Shown: in pieces, positions 27,176 through 35,644 of the stretch | How the letters are laid out: each line of letters starts with the position of its first letter | How positions within the stretch are numbered: position 1 is the first letter of the stretch | Assembly (NCBI RefSeq): GCF_037201915.1 | Contig: NZ_CP147505.1 | Location: 1,054,001 to 1,118,000 of the forward strand | Reading direction: 5' to 3' | From: Haloplanus sp. CK5-1 | Lineage (GTDB): Archaea > Halobacteriota > Halobacteria > Halobacteriales > Haloferacaceae | Length of the DNA: 64,000 bases | Notes under the pieces: model-generated | Told to the model about the DNA's origin: nothing | Seen by the model: the letters and a program-made list of their open reading frames with translations, nothing else | Databases searched by the model: none | Position numbers and translations under genes: made by a program

Positions 27176-28894
27176 CTACAGGAACAGGCCCGCGCCGACG
27201 TACGCCGAGAAGTAACAGCAGGTCGCGAGACACAGCGCGACCCCGATGCGGTGCCCGAGATGCGTCCGGTCGAGCCCGCGGGTCAGCCCCGTCGAGAGCA
27301 CGGTGAGCGCCACCGCGAGCCAGAGGACGTACGCTCCGACGGCGACGCCGAGTTCTCCCGTCGGAAGCGCTCCCGCCCCGAACCCGGCGGTTTCGGTTCG
27401 CCCGACCCGCGCGGACAGGGCGACCGTCGCGCCACCGACGAGCGGTCCGAAGACGGCCGCAGTGTTCGACAGTGTTCCCGTGACCTGTGCCAGTTCGCGC
27501 CGTGCGTCGCGTTCGATCCGCCGCAGTTCCTCGGCGTGTTCCGCCGTCGCGACCAGCGCGTCGCCGGCGGGCCGGCCCTCGGTCGCCGCGAGGCCGAACA
27601 GTTCGGCCATCTCGTTGGCCCGTCGGCTCGGGAGCGTACCGAGTACCCCGTGCTCGCCGCGGAACGCCTCGGCCACGGTGACACCGAGTCGGTGCTGTCG
27701 CTCCGTCGCCTCTTCGAGGAGGTCGCCCGTCGCGCCCGACATCCGATCGGCCACTCCGTCGACCGCCGTCTCGACGGCTTCCCCGGCAGACACGCGCCGT
27801 CCGACGAGATAGAGCGCGTCGTGGAGTTCCGACTCGACCGCGATGACACGCTCGCGGACGCGTCTGGCTTCGTGGACGTGGACCACGAGCGCGACACCCG
27901 GTCCGAGACCGACGGCGGCGACCGGCCCGGCCCACCCCCCGACCACGTGCGTCACGACGACGACGCCGACCGCTGCCGCGACGACGCCGGCGGCCACCGA
28001 ACGGGACCATCCGTCGGGCGTGTCGGGGTGATCCCGGCCGATCCGGGGCGGCGGGAACGCGACTGGCCGGCGAGCGAGGAGCCACGCCCCGGCCACGACC
28101 ACCACGAGCGGGAGCGCGAGGTCGTAGAGTGCGACGACGACCGGTAGTGAGAGCCGAACGCCGGTCGCCCGGGCCGCCGGGAGGACGCCGACGAGCGCTA
28201 GCGGTAGGAGAACGCCGAAGGCGTACAACCCCGTCACCGGCCCCCTGATCTCGGTCGCGAACGTCGCCAACTCCTCTCGCGCGCCGTCGAGCGCCGCCGC
28301 TACTGCCCGGTCGAGGTGTCGGTCGCGCTCCGTGGCCGGTGCTGACGCCGCGGCGTCGAGCCGGTCGACGGCGCGTTCGAGCGCCGGGAACTGATCTCCC
28401 CACTCGTCGACGAACGCCTCGAAGCCACTCCGTGGCGTCCCGCGGGCGCGGTCGACGTGGCGGTGGAGGCTTCGAGCTAGCACCCCGCTCCCCGTCCGGG
28501 CGGCGAAGACGGCCGCGCGCTCGGTCGCAGGGTCGATCCGCAGACGGAGCGCGGCCCGTCCGACGAGCGCGGCGGCCGACCCCAGCGCGCGTGTCCGACG
28601 CAGCGTCGCCAGGAACCGAACGCCTCGTTCCACGACGGTCGGGACGCAGACGCCGACGCCCGTCCCGGCGGCCAGGATGGCGAGTCCGATTCGCCCCGAC
28701 CCGAGTGTAGCCACGCCCACCCCGACACCGACTGCGACGACGGCCACGACGACGGCCACACTCCGGGCCGCACGCTCGGTCGTCTCGGCGTCGGCGCTCC
28801 AGCCGAGATGTGCGAGCGCCCGCTCGAACGCCGGGTCGGGGTCCACGCCTGTCGGCCACGCGGCAGCCAGTCGCCCGACTGCAGTCCCGGTCAT
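27176..28894 (-). CDS. TadC/PilC-type platform protein of locus 1 (lysine-free)
   Basis: A 572-residue multi-pass membrane protein of the T2SS F family. Two similar halves each carry a cytoplasmic helical domain followed by membrane helices: one set near residues 45-90 and 215-270, the second at about 300-345 and 480-570. The segment GVTVAEAFRGEHGVLGTLPSRRANEMAELFGLA resembles the conserved F-domain. The protein contains no lysine. Its ATG overlaps the ATPase stop by 4 bases. It should form the inner-membrane base on which the ATPase acts. Confidence 0.83.
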   Translation of the reverse strand: MTGTAVGRLAAAWPTGVDPDPAFERALAHLGWSADAETTERAARSVAVVVAVVAVGVGVGVATLGSGRIGLAILAAGTGVGVCVPTVVERGVRFLATLRRTRALGSAAALVGRAALRLRIDPATERAAVFAARTGSGVLARSLHRHVDRARGTPRSGFEAFVDEWGDQFPALERAVDRLDAAASAPATERDRHLDRAVAAALDGAREELATFATEIRGPVTGLYAFGVLLPLALVGVLPAARATGVRLSLPVVVALYDLALPLVVVVAGAWLLARRPVAFPPPRIGRDHPDTPDGWSRSVAAGVVAAAVGVVVVTHVVGGWAGPVAAVGLGPGVALVVHVHEARRVRERVIAVESELHDALYLVGRRVSAGEAVETAVDGVADRMSGATGDLLEEATERQHRLGVTVAEAFRGEHGVLGTLPSRRANEMAELFGLAATEGRPAGDALVATAEHAEELRRIERDARRELAQVTGTLSNTAAVFGPLVGGATVALSARVGRTETAGFGAGALPTGELGVAVGAYVLWLAVALTVLSTGLTRGLDRTHLGHRIGVALCLATCCYFSAYVGAGLFL

Positions 28895-30801
28895 TTCGCC
28901 ATCCGCCTGCGGTGTACCGTATCCACCTCGGTCGGTGACGTCCGCTCCGTCGCCGCGAGGTCGGCCAAGAGTGATTCGCGCTCGTCGAGTTCGTCGAGCA
29001 CGTCCGCGTACGACTCCCCCGGTCGGGTCAGTGACGCCACGAGATGACTGTTTCCGCGCTCGACGACCCCTGTCGGCTCGGTTCCCCCGTCCCCGGCTAC
29101 GAACAGCGACTCGAACGCGACGCCCTCCCCGGTGTGGCGCACTTCTTCGATGGTGTCCACACGTCGGCTCTCGCCCGCCGCGAGTGTGACGAGCAGGTCG
29201 GTCGCGGCGAACGACGACGCCGGCACGCCGAGGTCGGTCACGACGCGCTCGAACACGGCATCGGACCCGTCGCCGTGGATCGTCCCGAGGACGGCGCTCC
29301 CCGCCGCGCCCACCCGCATCGCCTCGTACAGCGTCATCGCCTCTTCACCCCTGACCTCGCCGACGACCAGCGCACCCTCGCCGAGTCGGAGCGCGGTCCG
29401 TAGCGCTTCCTCGGCGGATAGCGACGGCCCGTCGCCGCTCTCTATCCGAACCGGTTGGACGTCCCGGCCGGCCTCCTGCAGTTCGGTCGCCGGGAGTTCG
29501 GGCGTGTCCTCGACGACGACGGTCCGCGTCGTCGGCGGGAGTTCCCAGAGGAGCGCGGAGAGCAGCGTGGTCTTGCCGGCACCCCGTGGCCCGGCGATCA
29601 ACCCCGCAGCGGCGCGCTCGACGGCGAGCGAACAGAGCGCGGCGGCGTCGGCCGGGAGCGTCCCGTTCTCCACGAGGGCGGCGAGCGTCCACGCCGTCGT
29701 CCCGTGCGTTCGGAAGACGAAACCGTGGCCCTCGCTCGCCGGATCGGTGGTCCCCGCGACGCGGACTCGGTCGCCGGCGAGCGTCTCCGTCGTCGCGTCG
29801 AGCGTAGGGTTCGCCCGTGAGAAGGACCGGCCACTCTCCCTGCGGAAGCGGGAGGCGAGCGCTGTGGCCCCCTCGCGTGTCAGGTGGACGTTCGTCGGTA
29901 CTCTGTCGCCCCCAACGACGACTCGGACGGGGTTGTCGCTCACGGGTGCGGTCACGAGCACCTCCGACACCAACGGGTCGGTGAACAGATCCTCGAGGAC
30001 GCCGTGCCCGTGCGTCTGTTTTCGGAGGACTCGCTCGACGGCCTCGACCGACACTTCGGCAGGGTCCACGTCACCAACCGCTCGGACGGCCCGTGCGATC
30101 GGCCGGTCGTCGTCCGTCGTCGGGCCCTCGGCCAACTGCTCGTACGCCTCCGCCAGAGCGCGGAGTCCCCCGTCGCCGAGCCGCGTTTCGAGCGGATCGA
30201 GCAAGTAGTATCCCCCCGCTTCGGTCCGGTACCGACGTACCGTCGCGCCGGTGTCGAGCTCCCGACGGTCGAGCAGTGTCGCCTCGCTCGGCGGCCGGTC
30301 CGACAGTCTCGCGTTCGACATCGTCGGTCCGACGGTCGCGGGAAGCGCCCGTTCGTAGCCGCCGTCGACCCGGTCGGCACCCGCGGCCAGCCCCGTCGTC
30401 GCCGCCACGTCTGCCACCGGTCCGGCGCGCCCGGTCGCGGCGCGGGCGGCTCCGAGCGGATCGCTGCGCGCCCGCTCCGCGAGGACCCCGTCGTGGACGG
30501 CGACACGAGCGACGAAGCGACCGGCCGCGACGAGTAACCCCACCGCTCCGTCGTCGTAGACGCGTTCTCGCCCCGCGTGTCGGACGCGGACCGCGTCGAC
30601 CTCGCGGTTCGAGAGCGCATCGATCACCGTCGCACGACAGTCGGGAGCGGCCGCGAGGTCACCGCCCCCGGAGCAGCCGTCGGCGTCGACGACGAGCGCG
30701 ATGCCCCGGTCCGGATCGGCTCCCGGTGGCGACCGAAACGACGGCTCGCACCGACACATGTTGCCCGACTCGTCGTCCCGGAATCGGTCCAGTAGCCTCA
30801 T
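28891..30801 (-). CDS. Type II/IV secretion ATPase (VirB11/TadA-like) of locus 1
   Basis: A 636-residue ATPase with the Walker A motif GPRGAGKTT (Lys410), an Asp box (VVVEDTPELP), VVGEVRGEEAMTLYEAM (Walker B region) and TIHGDGSDAVFERV (His box). The N-terminal 200 residues are specific to this family, with a Cys-rich start (MCRCE and a further Cys pair) that could hold a metal. Only three lysines, one of them the catalytic Walker Lys. It should drive assembly of the fibre. ATG at 30801 is chosen over 30822 because it fits the gene start context. Confidence 0.88.
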   Translation of the reverse strand: MRLLDRFRDDESGNMCRCEPSFRSPPGADPDRGIALVVDADGCSGGGDLAAAPDCRATVIDALSNREVDAVRVRHAGRERVYDDGAVGLLVAAGRFVARVAVHDGVLAERARSDPLGAARAATGRAGPVADVAATTGLAAGADRVDGGYERALPATVGPTMSNARLSDRPPSEATLLDRRELDTGATVRRYRTEAGGYYLLDPLETRLGDGGLRALAEAYEQLAEGPTTDDDRPIARAVRAVGDVDPAEVSVEAVERVLRKQTHGHGVLEDLFTDPLVSEVLVTAPVSDNPVRVVVGGDRVPTNVHLTREGATALASRFRRESGRSFSRANPTLDATTETLAGDRVRVAGTTDPASEGHGFVFRTHGTTAWTLAALVENGTLPADAAALCSLAVERAAAGLIAGPRGAGKTTLLSALLWELPPTTRTVVVEDTPELPATELQEAGRDVQPVRIESGDGPSLSAEEALRTALRLGEGALVVGEVRGEEAMTLYEAMRVGAAGSAVLGTIHGDGSDAVFERVVTDLGVPASSFAATDLLVTLAAGESRRVDTIEEVRHTGEGVAFESLFVAGDGGTEPTGVVERGNSHLVASLTRPGESYADVLDELDERESLLADLAATERTSPTEVDTVHRRRMAK

Positions 30802-30834
30802 ACTGTCCCGTTGCCCCGGCATCGCTTTTGAATC

Positions 30835-31269
30835 TCAGTCACGCCGGACGACCACCCTGACCCCGTCGTCGCGAACGAGCGAGAGGACGAGCCGGTGTCG
30901 ACCCGGTGTCCGCAGGCTGATCGGGCCGTCCGGCGTCCGCAGGTCGACGCCCCGAAGGGTCGTCCGCCGGGGTCGACCGTCTCCAACCCGATAGGCGAGT
31001 AGATCCGCCGTCCCGTCGATCCGTAGTGTCGCCTCGCTGGCCGTCCACGAGCGGGCCGGAAGCCGCAGGGTGACGATCCGTCGTGCGCCAGCCACCGACG
31101 GTCGGGTCGGGTCCTCGTGGGCGAGCAACGACCGCGCTGCCCGGTCGAGTCGATCGGTTGTCCCGTCGAGGTGGATTGCCGTCCGCGCCGCCTTTCCCTC
31201 CTCGATCGCCGGCGTCGCGGCCGCCAGCAACACGACGGTCAGAACGACGGCGAGGACGACGCGGATCAC
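30835..31269 (-). CDS. Small membrane-anchored exported protein of locus 1
   Basis: A 144-residue protein with GTG start in a GTGA overlap with the coiled-coil gene. One N-terminal helix (VVLAVVLTVVLLAAATPAI) is followed by a beta-rich exported domain (TPDGPISLRTPGRHRLVLSL). One lysine. Between the coiled-coil protein and the ATPase gene; likely a membrane-bound member of the same machine (DUF7311-like from memory). Confidence 0.68.
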   Translation of the reverse strand: MIRVVLAVVLTVVLLAAATPAIEEGKAARTAIHLDGTTDRLDRAARSLLAHEDPTRPSVAGARRIVTLRLPARSWTASEATLRIDGTADLLAYRVGDGRPRRTTLRGVDLRTPDGPISLRTPGRHRLVLSLVRDDGVRVVVRRD

Positions 31270-31934
31270 AACAGTCGTCGGATGCGGTCGGCCAGCGATA
31301 AGGCCCCGCTCTCGTCCTCGTCCACGTACTCGTGCCTGGTCTCGCTGTCCTCGATGTCGGGACGGTCGACGGCCGCTGCGGCGGTTGCGGCCGTCTCCGC
31401 GAGCGTCGCGTCCGTTCGTCTCGACGTCCCCGACCGCTCCGTCGACCCCGTACCGTCCGCGTCGCTTCCGCCCCGCCAACCGTCCGTTCCCGCCCCGACA
31501 CCACCGGACGCTCCCTCGGTCGCGCGGTCCGGTTCGCCGTCGTCGTGCCACTCCACTCCGTCTTCCCGCCCCGTGTCGTCGTCGACTGTCGTCTCGGCGG
31601 TGTGTCTCGGACCGTCCACGTCGCGTTGCGCCCGGTCGTCGCCGTGGTCGGGTGCCTCGTGTAGGTCCGCTTCGAGGCGCTCGACCCGTGCCACGGCGGC
31701 GTTCGCCCGACGTTCGACTTCCTCGTCGACCGCTCGCACGCCGCCGGCGAACCCCCGGAGGGCCTGCACCGCCGCCTCCAGATCGGCCAGTCGGTCGTCG
31801 AGTTCCTCGACGTTCGTTTCGATGTCGTCCAGTCGTTGCTCCATTCGGGCGGTGTCGGGCAGTCCGTCCACGGCGTGTCCGTCGCTGATCGCCCGCTCTA
31901 CCGCGTCGATCCGGTCGTCCAGTCGGTCGTCCAT
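31266..31934 (-). CDS. Coiled-coil protein, first gene of pilus-like locus 1
   Basis: A 222-residue soluble protein. Residues 1-95 are heptad-rich (MDDRLDDRIDAVERAI, ETNVEELDDRLADLEAAVQ) and should form a long coiled coil. Residues 100-185 are an acidic Gly/Ser/Asp linker of low complexity, and the C-terminal 35 residues form a short helix region (LSLADRIRRLL). No lysine. It may tether the ATPase or other cytoplasmic parts. A second ATG seven codons upstream (31955) is possible. Confidence 0.7.
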   Translation of the reverse strand: MDDRLDDRIDAVERAISDGHAVDGLPDTARMEQRLDDIETNVEELDDRLADLEAAVQALRGFAGGVRAVDEEVERRANAAVARVERLEADLHEAPDHGDDRAQRDVDGPRHTAETTVDDDTGREDGVEWHDDGEPDRATEGASGGVGAGTDGWRGGSDADGTGSTERSGTSRRTDATLAETAATAAAAVDRPDIEDSETRHEYVDEDESGALSLADRIRRLL

Positions 31935-32058
31935 GCGGCGCGCTGGCCGCGCCATCGCACCTAAACCCTCGGTGGGTCGGTACCCGAGACGCTCACGGTG
32001 TCTCGGTCCCGGAAACGCGGCGGTGTTTTGAAGGGAGCGCGAGACGCACGTCCGACGC

Positions 32059-33129
32059 ATGAAGTCCGTCCTGATTGGTGTCGGACAGGCAGGCGGCAAA
32101 GTCGTCGGCGCCCTGTCCGATTTCGACGCGCGGAACGGTTTCGGTGCGGTCGTCGGATCGCTCGCGGTCAACAGTGCCCGGTCGGACCTCCAGTCCCTCC
32201 CGCTGGAGACGGTCCTCATCGGCGGGGCAGAAGTGAACGGTCACGGCGTCGGCGGCGACAACGAACTCGGCACGAAGGTGATGCGCGACGACGTCCAAGA
32301 GGTGTTGAGCGCTATCGACGGCCGGATGACGGCCCGCGCCGAGGCGATGTTCGTCGTCGCCGGCTTGGGCGGTGGCACCGGAAGCGGCGGCGCGCCGTAC
32401 CTCGTGAAGAAACTGCAACGCGTCTACGACGTCCCAGTCTACGGCCTGGGCGTCCTCCCCGGGCGCGACGAGGGCGCGCTGTACCAGGTGAACGCCGGGC
32501 GATCACTGAAGACGCTCACCCGGGAGGCGGACGCGACGATACTGGTCGACAACGACACCTGGCGGTCGGCGGGCGAGAGCCTCGAATCCGGCTACGAGGC
32601 GATCAACGAGCGTATCGCTCGGCGCGTCGGACTCCTCCTCGCCGCGGGCGAAGCCGTCGGCGGCGTCGGCGAATCGGTCGTCGACAGTTCGGAGGTCATC
32701 AACACGCTCCGTGGCGGCGTTGCGACCCTCGGCTACGCGTCGGCCGACGCCGCGCCCGACGCGGGTGGGAACGTCAACGTCGTCACGAGCACGACCCGCC
32801 GGGCCGTTCGGTCGGGACTCGGTCTGCCGGACACGACGAGCGCGGAGCGGGGACTACTCGTCGTCGCTGGCCGTCCCCGAGCGGTCTCACGGAAGGGCGT
32901 CGAGAAGGCCCGGTCGTGGCTGGAGACGGAACTCGACACGATGGAGGTCCGCGGCGGCGACTTCCCCCTCGACGACGACCGGTTGGCGTCGCTCGTCCTC
33001 CTCGGTGGTGTCGTGGACTCCGACCGTCTCGACGGCTTCCTCGAACGGGCGCGGCGGGCAGCCGAAGACGGTGTGGCGGAGGACGAAAACGAGACGCTCG
33101 CCGACGACCGGATCGACGGCCTGCTGTAG
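32059..33129 (+). CDS. cetZ: CetZ-family tubulin-like GTPase
   Basis: A 356-residue tubulin/FtsZ-superfamily protein. The nucleotide-binding loop is at residues 7-13 (GVGQAGG) and the tubulin signature GGGTGSG at 104-110. The NxD-type catalytic loop region is modified compared with bacterial FtsZ, as in the CetZ group that controls cell shape and motility in haloarchaea. It is divergent from locus 1 with 124 bases between, holding a weak TATA (TGTTTTGAAG, about 32024). Confidence 0.86.
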   Translation: MKSVLIGVGQAGGKVVGALSDFDARNGFGAVVGSLAVNSARSDLQSLPLETVLIGGAEVNGHGVGGDNELGTKVMRDDVQEVLSAIDGRMTARAEAMFVVAGLGGGTGSGGAPYLVKKLQRVYDVPVYGLGVLPGRDEGALYQVNAGRSLKTLTREADATILVDNDTWRSAGESLESGYEAINERIARRVGLLLAAGEAVGGVGESVVDSSEVINTLRGGVATLGYASADAAPDAGGNVNVVTSTTRRAVRSGLGLPDTTSAERGLLVVAGRPRAVSRKGVEKARSWLETELDTMEVRGGDFPLDDDRLASLVLLGGVVDSDRLDGFLERARRAAEDGVAEDENETLADDRIDGLL

Positions 33130-34482
33130 CTACTTGGACGTGACGAGGCTGCCGCCGTCGAACTCGGCTCGACCGTACTCCACGTCCATCAGGTCGAGGA
33201 TAGTCGGGCCGATGTCGAACAGGTCCGCGTCGGTGACGCTCACCGATGGATCGTCGACGAACAGCGTCGCGTTGTCGAAACTGTGCATCCCGTTTCGGGG
33301 GCCGACGTCGAACACCTCGTCGTGACCCTTGAACCCCGACTTGAGGTCGAACCCGTGGTTGGGGATGGCGACCAGATCCGGCGCGATGTCGTCGTGTGCG
33401 CCCCGGAACGCGTCCTCCTTCTCGACGACGCGCTCGCAGACCGCCCGACCGTCCGGCCCTTCGAGCGCTTCGAGCGCCGCCTTCAGTTCGTCGCGGGTCG
33501 CCTCGTACTCGTCTTGGGGCACCGACCCGCGCGGCTCGCGACCCTCGAGGTTGATGTAGAACCGTCCCGGGATGAGCGAGTAGGCCCGCGACTCCTCGGC
33601 GATGTCCGTGAGGTCGTCGTGGTCGTCGTCCTCGAAAGAGAGCCACCCCTCCTCTTGCAGCCACGCGTTGAAGTGGACCTCGTGATCCAGCGACGTGAAG
33701 CCGTGGTCGCTGGCGACGACCAGGGTCACGTCGTCGTCGAGGCGGTCGCGGATCTTCCCGATGTAGTCGTCGACCTTGCGGTAGAACTCCATGAAGGCCT
33801 CCTTGTTCGGCCCATCGCGCTCGTAGTCCTTGAACAGGAAGTGGTTCACGCGGTCAGTCGTCATGAAGACGCCGAAAAAGAGGTCCCAGTCGTCGCGGTC
33901 GAGATACTCGCTGAACGCCTCGAACCGCGTGTCGATCGTCTCGTGGGCGTCCTCGACGAACGCGCTTTTGTCCGCCTTGTGACCGAGTTTGGCGTTCACG
34001 TCGATGGCGTAGTCGATCGATTGGAGGTAGTCTCGGAGTTCGTCCGGACGAGCCGCCTTGTCGACCCCCGGCGAGAGGAAGCCGGAGACCATCCGCTGGA
34101 CGCTCCGCTGGGGCGGGAAAGTGACGGGAACGTTCATCACTGTCGCGGTGCGGTCGGTCCCTTCCAACCGATCCCACAGCCGTTGTGCTTGCACGTCTTG
34201 TCCCATCGGTACGTACGTGTCGTACGTGCCGGATTCGCGGTCCTGGAAGCCGTACACGCCCGTCTCACCGGGGTTGACCCCCGTCGTCAGTGCCGGCCAA
34301 CAGGCGCTCGATTCCGGGGGAACGATGCTGTCGATGGCGCCCGCCGACCCCTCGTCGGCGAGTGCCGCGAAGTTCGGAAACTCCTCGGGATGATCCGCGA
34401 GGAGACTGTGTGGCACCCCGTCGATGCCAACGAATGCGACGCGCGGATGATCCCCGCCGCGCAACCGATCGAACAGACCCAT
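33130..34482 (-). CDS. Alkaline phosphatase superfamily phosphodiesterase/nucleotide pyrophosphatase
   Basis: A 450-residue enzyme of the type I phosphodiesterase/nucleotide pyrophosphatase group. Metal ligands are visible in GIDGVPHSLL, SACWPALTTGVNPGETGVYGF (nucleophile Ser/Thr region), DRVNHFL, ASDHGF and a C-terminal GMHSF. No signal peptide, so it acts in the cytoplasm. Substrate unknown. Tail to tail with cetZ, with the two stops adjoining. Confidence 0.87.
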   Translation of the reverse strand: MGLFDRLRGGDHPRVAFVGIDGVPHSLLADHPEEFPNFAALADEGSAGAIDSIVPPESSACWPALTTGVNPGETGVYGFQDRESGTYDTYVPMGQDVQAQRLWDRLEGTDRTATVMNVPVTFPPQRSVQRMVSGFLSPGVDKAARPDELRDYLQSIDYAIDVNAKLGHKADKSAFVEDAHETIDTRFEAFSEYLDRDDWDLFFGVFMTTDRVNHFLFKDYERDGPNKEAFMEFYRKVDDYIGKIRDRLDDDVTLVVASDHGFTSLDHEVHFNAWLQEEGWLSFEDDDHDDLTDIAEESRAYSLIPGRFYINLEGREPRGSVPQDEYEATRDELKAALEALEGPDGRAVCERVVEKEDAFRGAHDDIAPDLVAIPNHGFDLKSGFKGHDEVFDVGPRNGMHSFDNATLFVDDPSVSVTDADLFDIGPTILDLMDVEYGRAEFDGGSLVTSK

Positions 34483-34505
34483 ACCACCTGCCTATCGGGG
34501 AAGCG

Positions 34506-34514
34506 CATAAGAAT
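34506..34514 (-). promoter_or_regulatory. TATA box for the phosphodiesterase gene
   Basis: On the minus strand this reads TTCTTATGC, 24-32 bases ahead of the ATG at 34482, the leaderless spacing. Confidence 0.6.
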
Positions 34515-34694
34515 CTTCGTTTCCGGACGGCTCCGGACCGGTTCTCCGACACGCCCTCGTCTGTTAGGTGACCGTACCTCGTGGCCGCCGATCGTCCCCC
34601 GTTTTCCAGCCGATACCGGGATGAATCGCACGACAGCGGCGTGTTAACCAGCCGTACCAAACTCCCTAAGGTCGCTTCGACCAACCCGCTAGAT

Positions 34695-34931
34695 ATGAGC
34701 ACGACCGCCGCCACCGACGACCTGAACGAGAAACAGCGTCGGATCCTGCGATACCTCCGTGAACACGCCGGCACGAAGACCTACTTCAAATCGCGGCTCA
34801 TCGCCGCCGAACTCGGCATGACCGCCAAGGAGGTCGGGGCGAACATGACCGCCATCCGAACCGGCGAGTTCGACGTGGCCGTCGAGAAGTGGGGCTACTC
34901 CTCCGGCACGACCTGGAAGGTCGAGAATTAA
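34695..34931 (+). CDS. Small winged-helix protein (DUF7123-like)
   Basis: A 78-residue protein. The core LNEKQRRILRYLREHAGTKTYFKSRLIAAELGMTAKEVGANM is a helix-turn-helix, ending with a short wing (VEKWGYSSGTTWKVE). Probably a DNA-binding regulator conserved in haloarchaea. A TATA-like CCCTAAGG about 25 bases upstream supports the ATG at 34695. Tail to tail with the next regulator (4-base overlap). Confidence 0.82.
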   Translation: MSTTAATDDLNEKQRRILRYLREHAGTKTYFKSRLIAAELGMTAKEVGANMTAIRTGEFDVAVEKWGYSSGTTWKVEN

Positions 34932-35593
34932 GGGTCGTACCTGACGAACGCCGCCGCGTCGTCGGCGAAGGCCCGCGTCTCCGCGTCGAAGGAGTCGGCG
35001 TACCGCACCAACAGCGTGATGATCGTCTCGGGCCGCGCGACGGCGTAGCCGTCCGAGCGGTCCAAGAGCCCCGCCTCGTCGAGTTGGCTGGCGTACGTGC
35101 TCACGGTCGCCCGCGAGACGTCGAGGGCGTCCGCCACCGCGGTTCCGGTCGCGTCGGGGTGGCGAAGCAGCGTCAGGATCATGCCACGAGGCGTCTCGCG
35201 ACGCAGGTAGCCGAGCGCCGTCTGCTCGAACGCCGAAAACCGACCGGCGACGAAAAACCGGCGGTAGTCGCCGTCGCGACGGGATGCCAACGCGCTTCCG
35301 TCGGATCGACGATCCGACGACGTCTCGCCTGCGGGCTCCTCGTCAAGGAGGCGACGCAGGTGGTGTTGGGTCTCCCCCGTGCCGAGTTTCAGGTCGTCGC
35401 GCAGTTTCGAGAAGTGTGCGCCCGGCGTCGCGTTCACGTAGCCGAGGATGGCGTCGCGGGCGTCGCTGTCGGACTCGGCCGCCCGTGCGGACGTACTCCC
35501 GAGTCCGGCCAGCGGCGTCGCCGCTCCGAGTGCGGCGAACCGACGAAGCGTCGCTCGTTTCTCCCCGTCGACTCCCCGATCCCCGTCCGGCAT
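34928..35593 (-). CDS. Winged-HTH regulator with Tat-like N-terminus
   Basis: A 221-residue protein with two winged-helix domains (ARDAILGYVNATPGAHFSKLRDDL at about residues 45-70, and ILTLLRHPDATGTAVADALDVSRATVSTYASQL at about 140-172). Unexpectedly, the N-terminus reads KRATLRRFAALGAATPLAGLGSTSARA, which looks like a cleavable Tat-type or membrane signal. If real, the regulator is membrane-tethered or exported. ATG 35593 or GTG 35599. Confidence 0.78.
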   Translation of the reverse strand: MPDGDRGVDGEKRATLRRFAALGAATPLAGLGSTSARAAESDSDARDAILGYVNATPGAHFSKLRDDLKLGTGETQHHLRRLLDEEPAGETSSDRRSDGSALASRRDGDYRRFFVAGRFSAFEQTALGYLRRETPRGMILTLLRHPDATGTAVADALDVSRATVSTYASQLDEAGLLDRSDGYAVARPETIITLLVRYADSFDAETRAFADDAAAFVRYDP

Positions 35594-35644
35594 CGTCACC
35601 CGGACAGTCGGCTCGCCCCGGCAAAAGCGTGTCGCACGTCCGTG

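Noticed and set aside
22386-31934. Locus 1 as an integrated plasmid or provirus
   Set aside because: No integrase, att site, tRNA or replication gene at either edge, and GC is as high as the neighbours.
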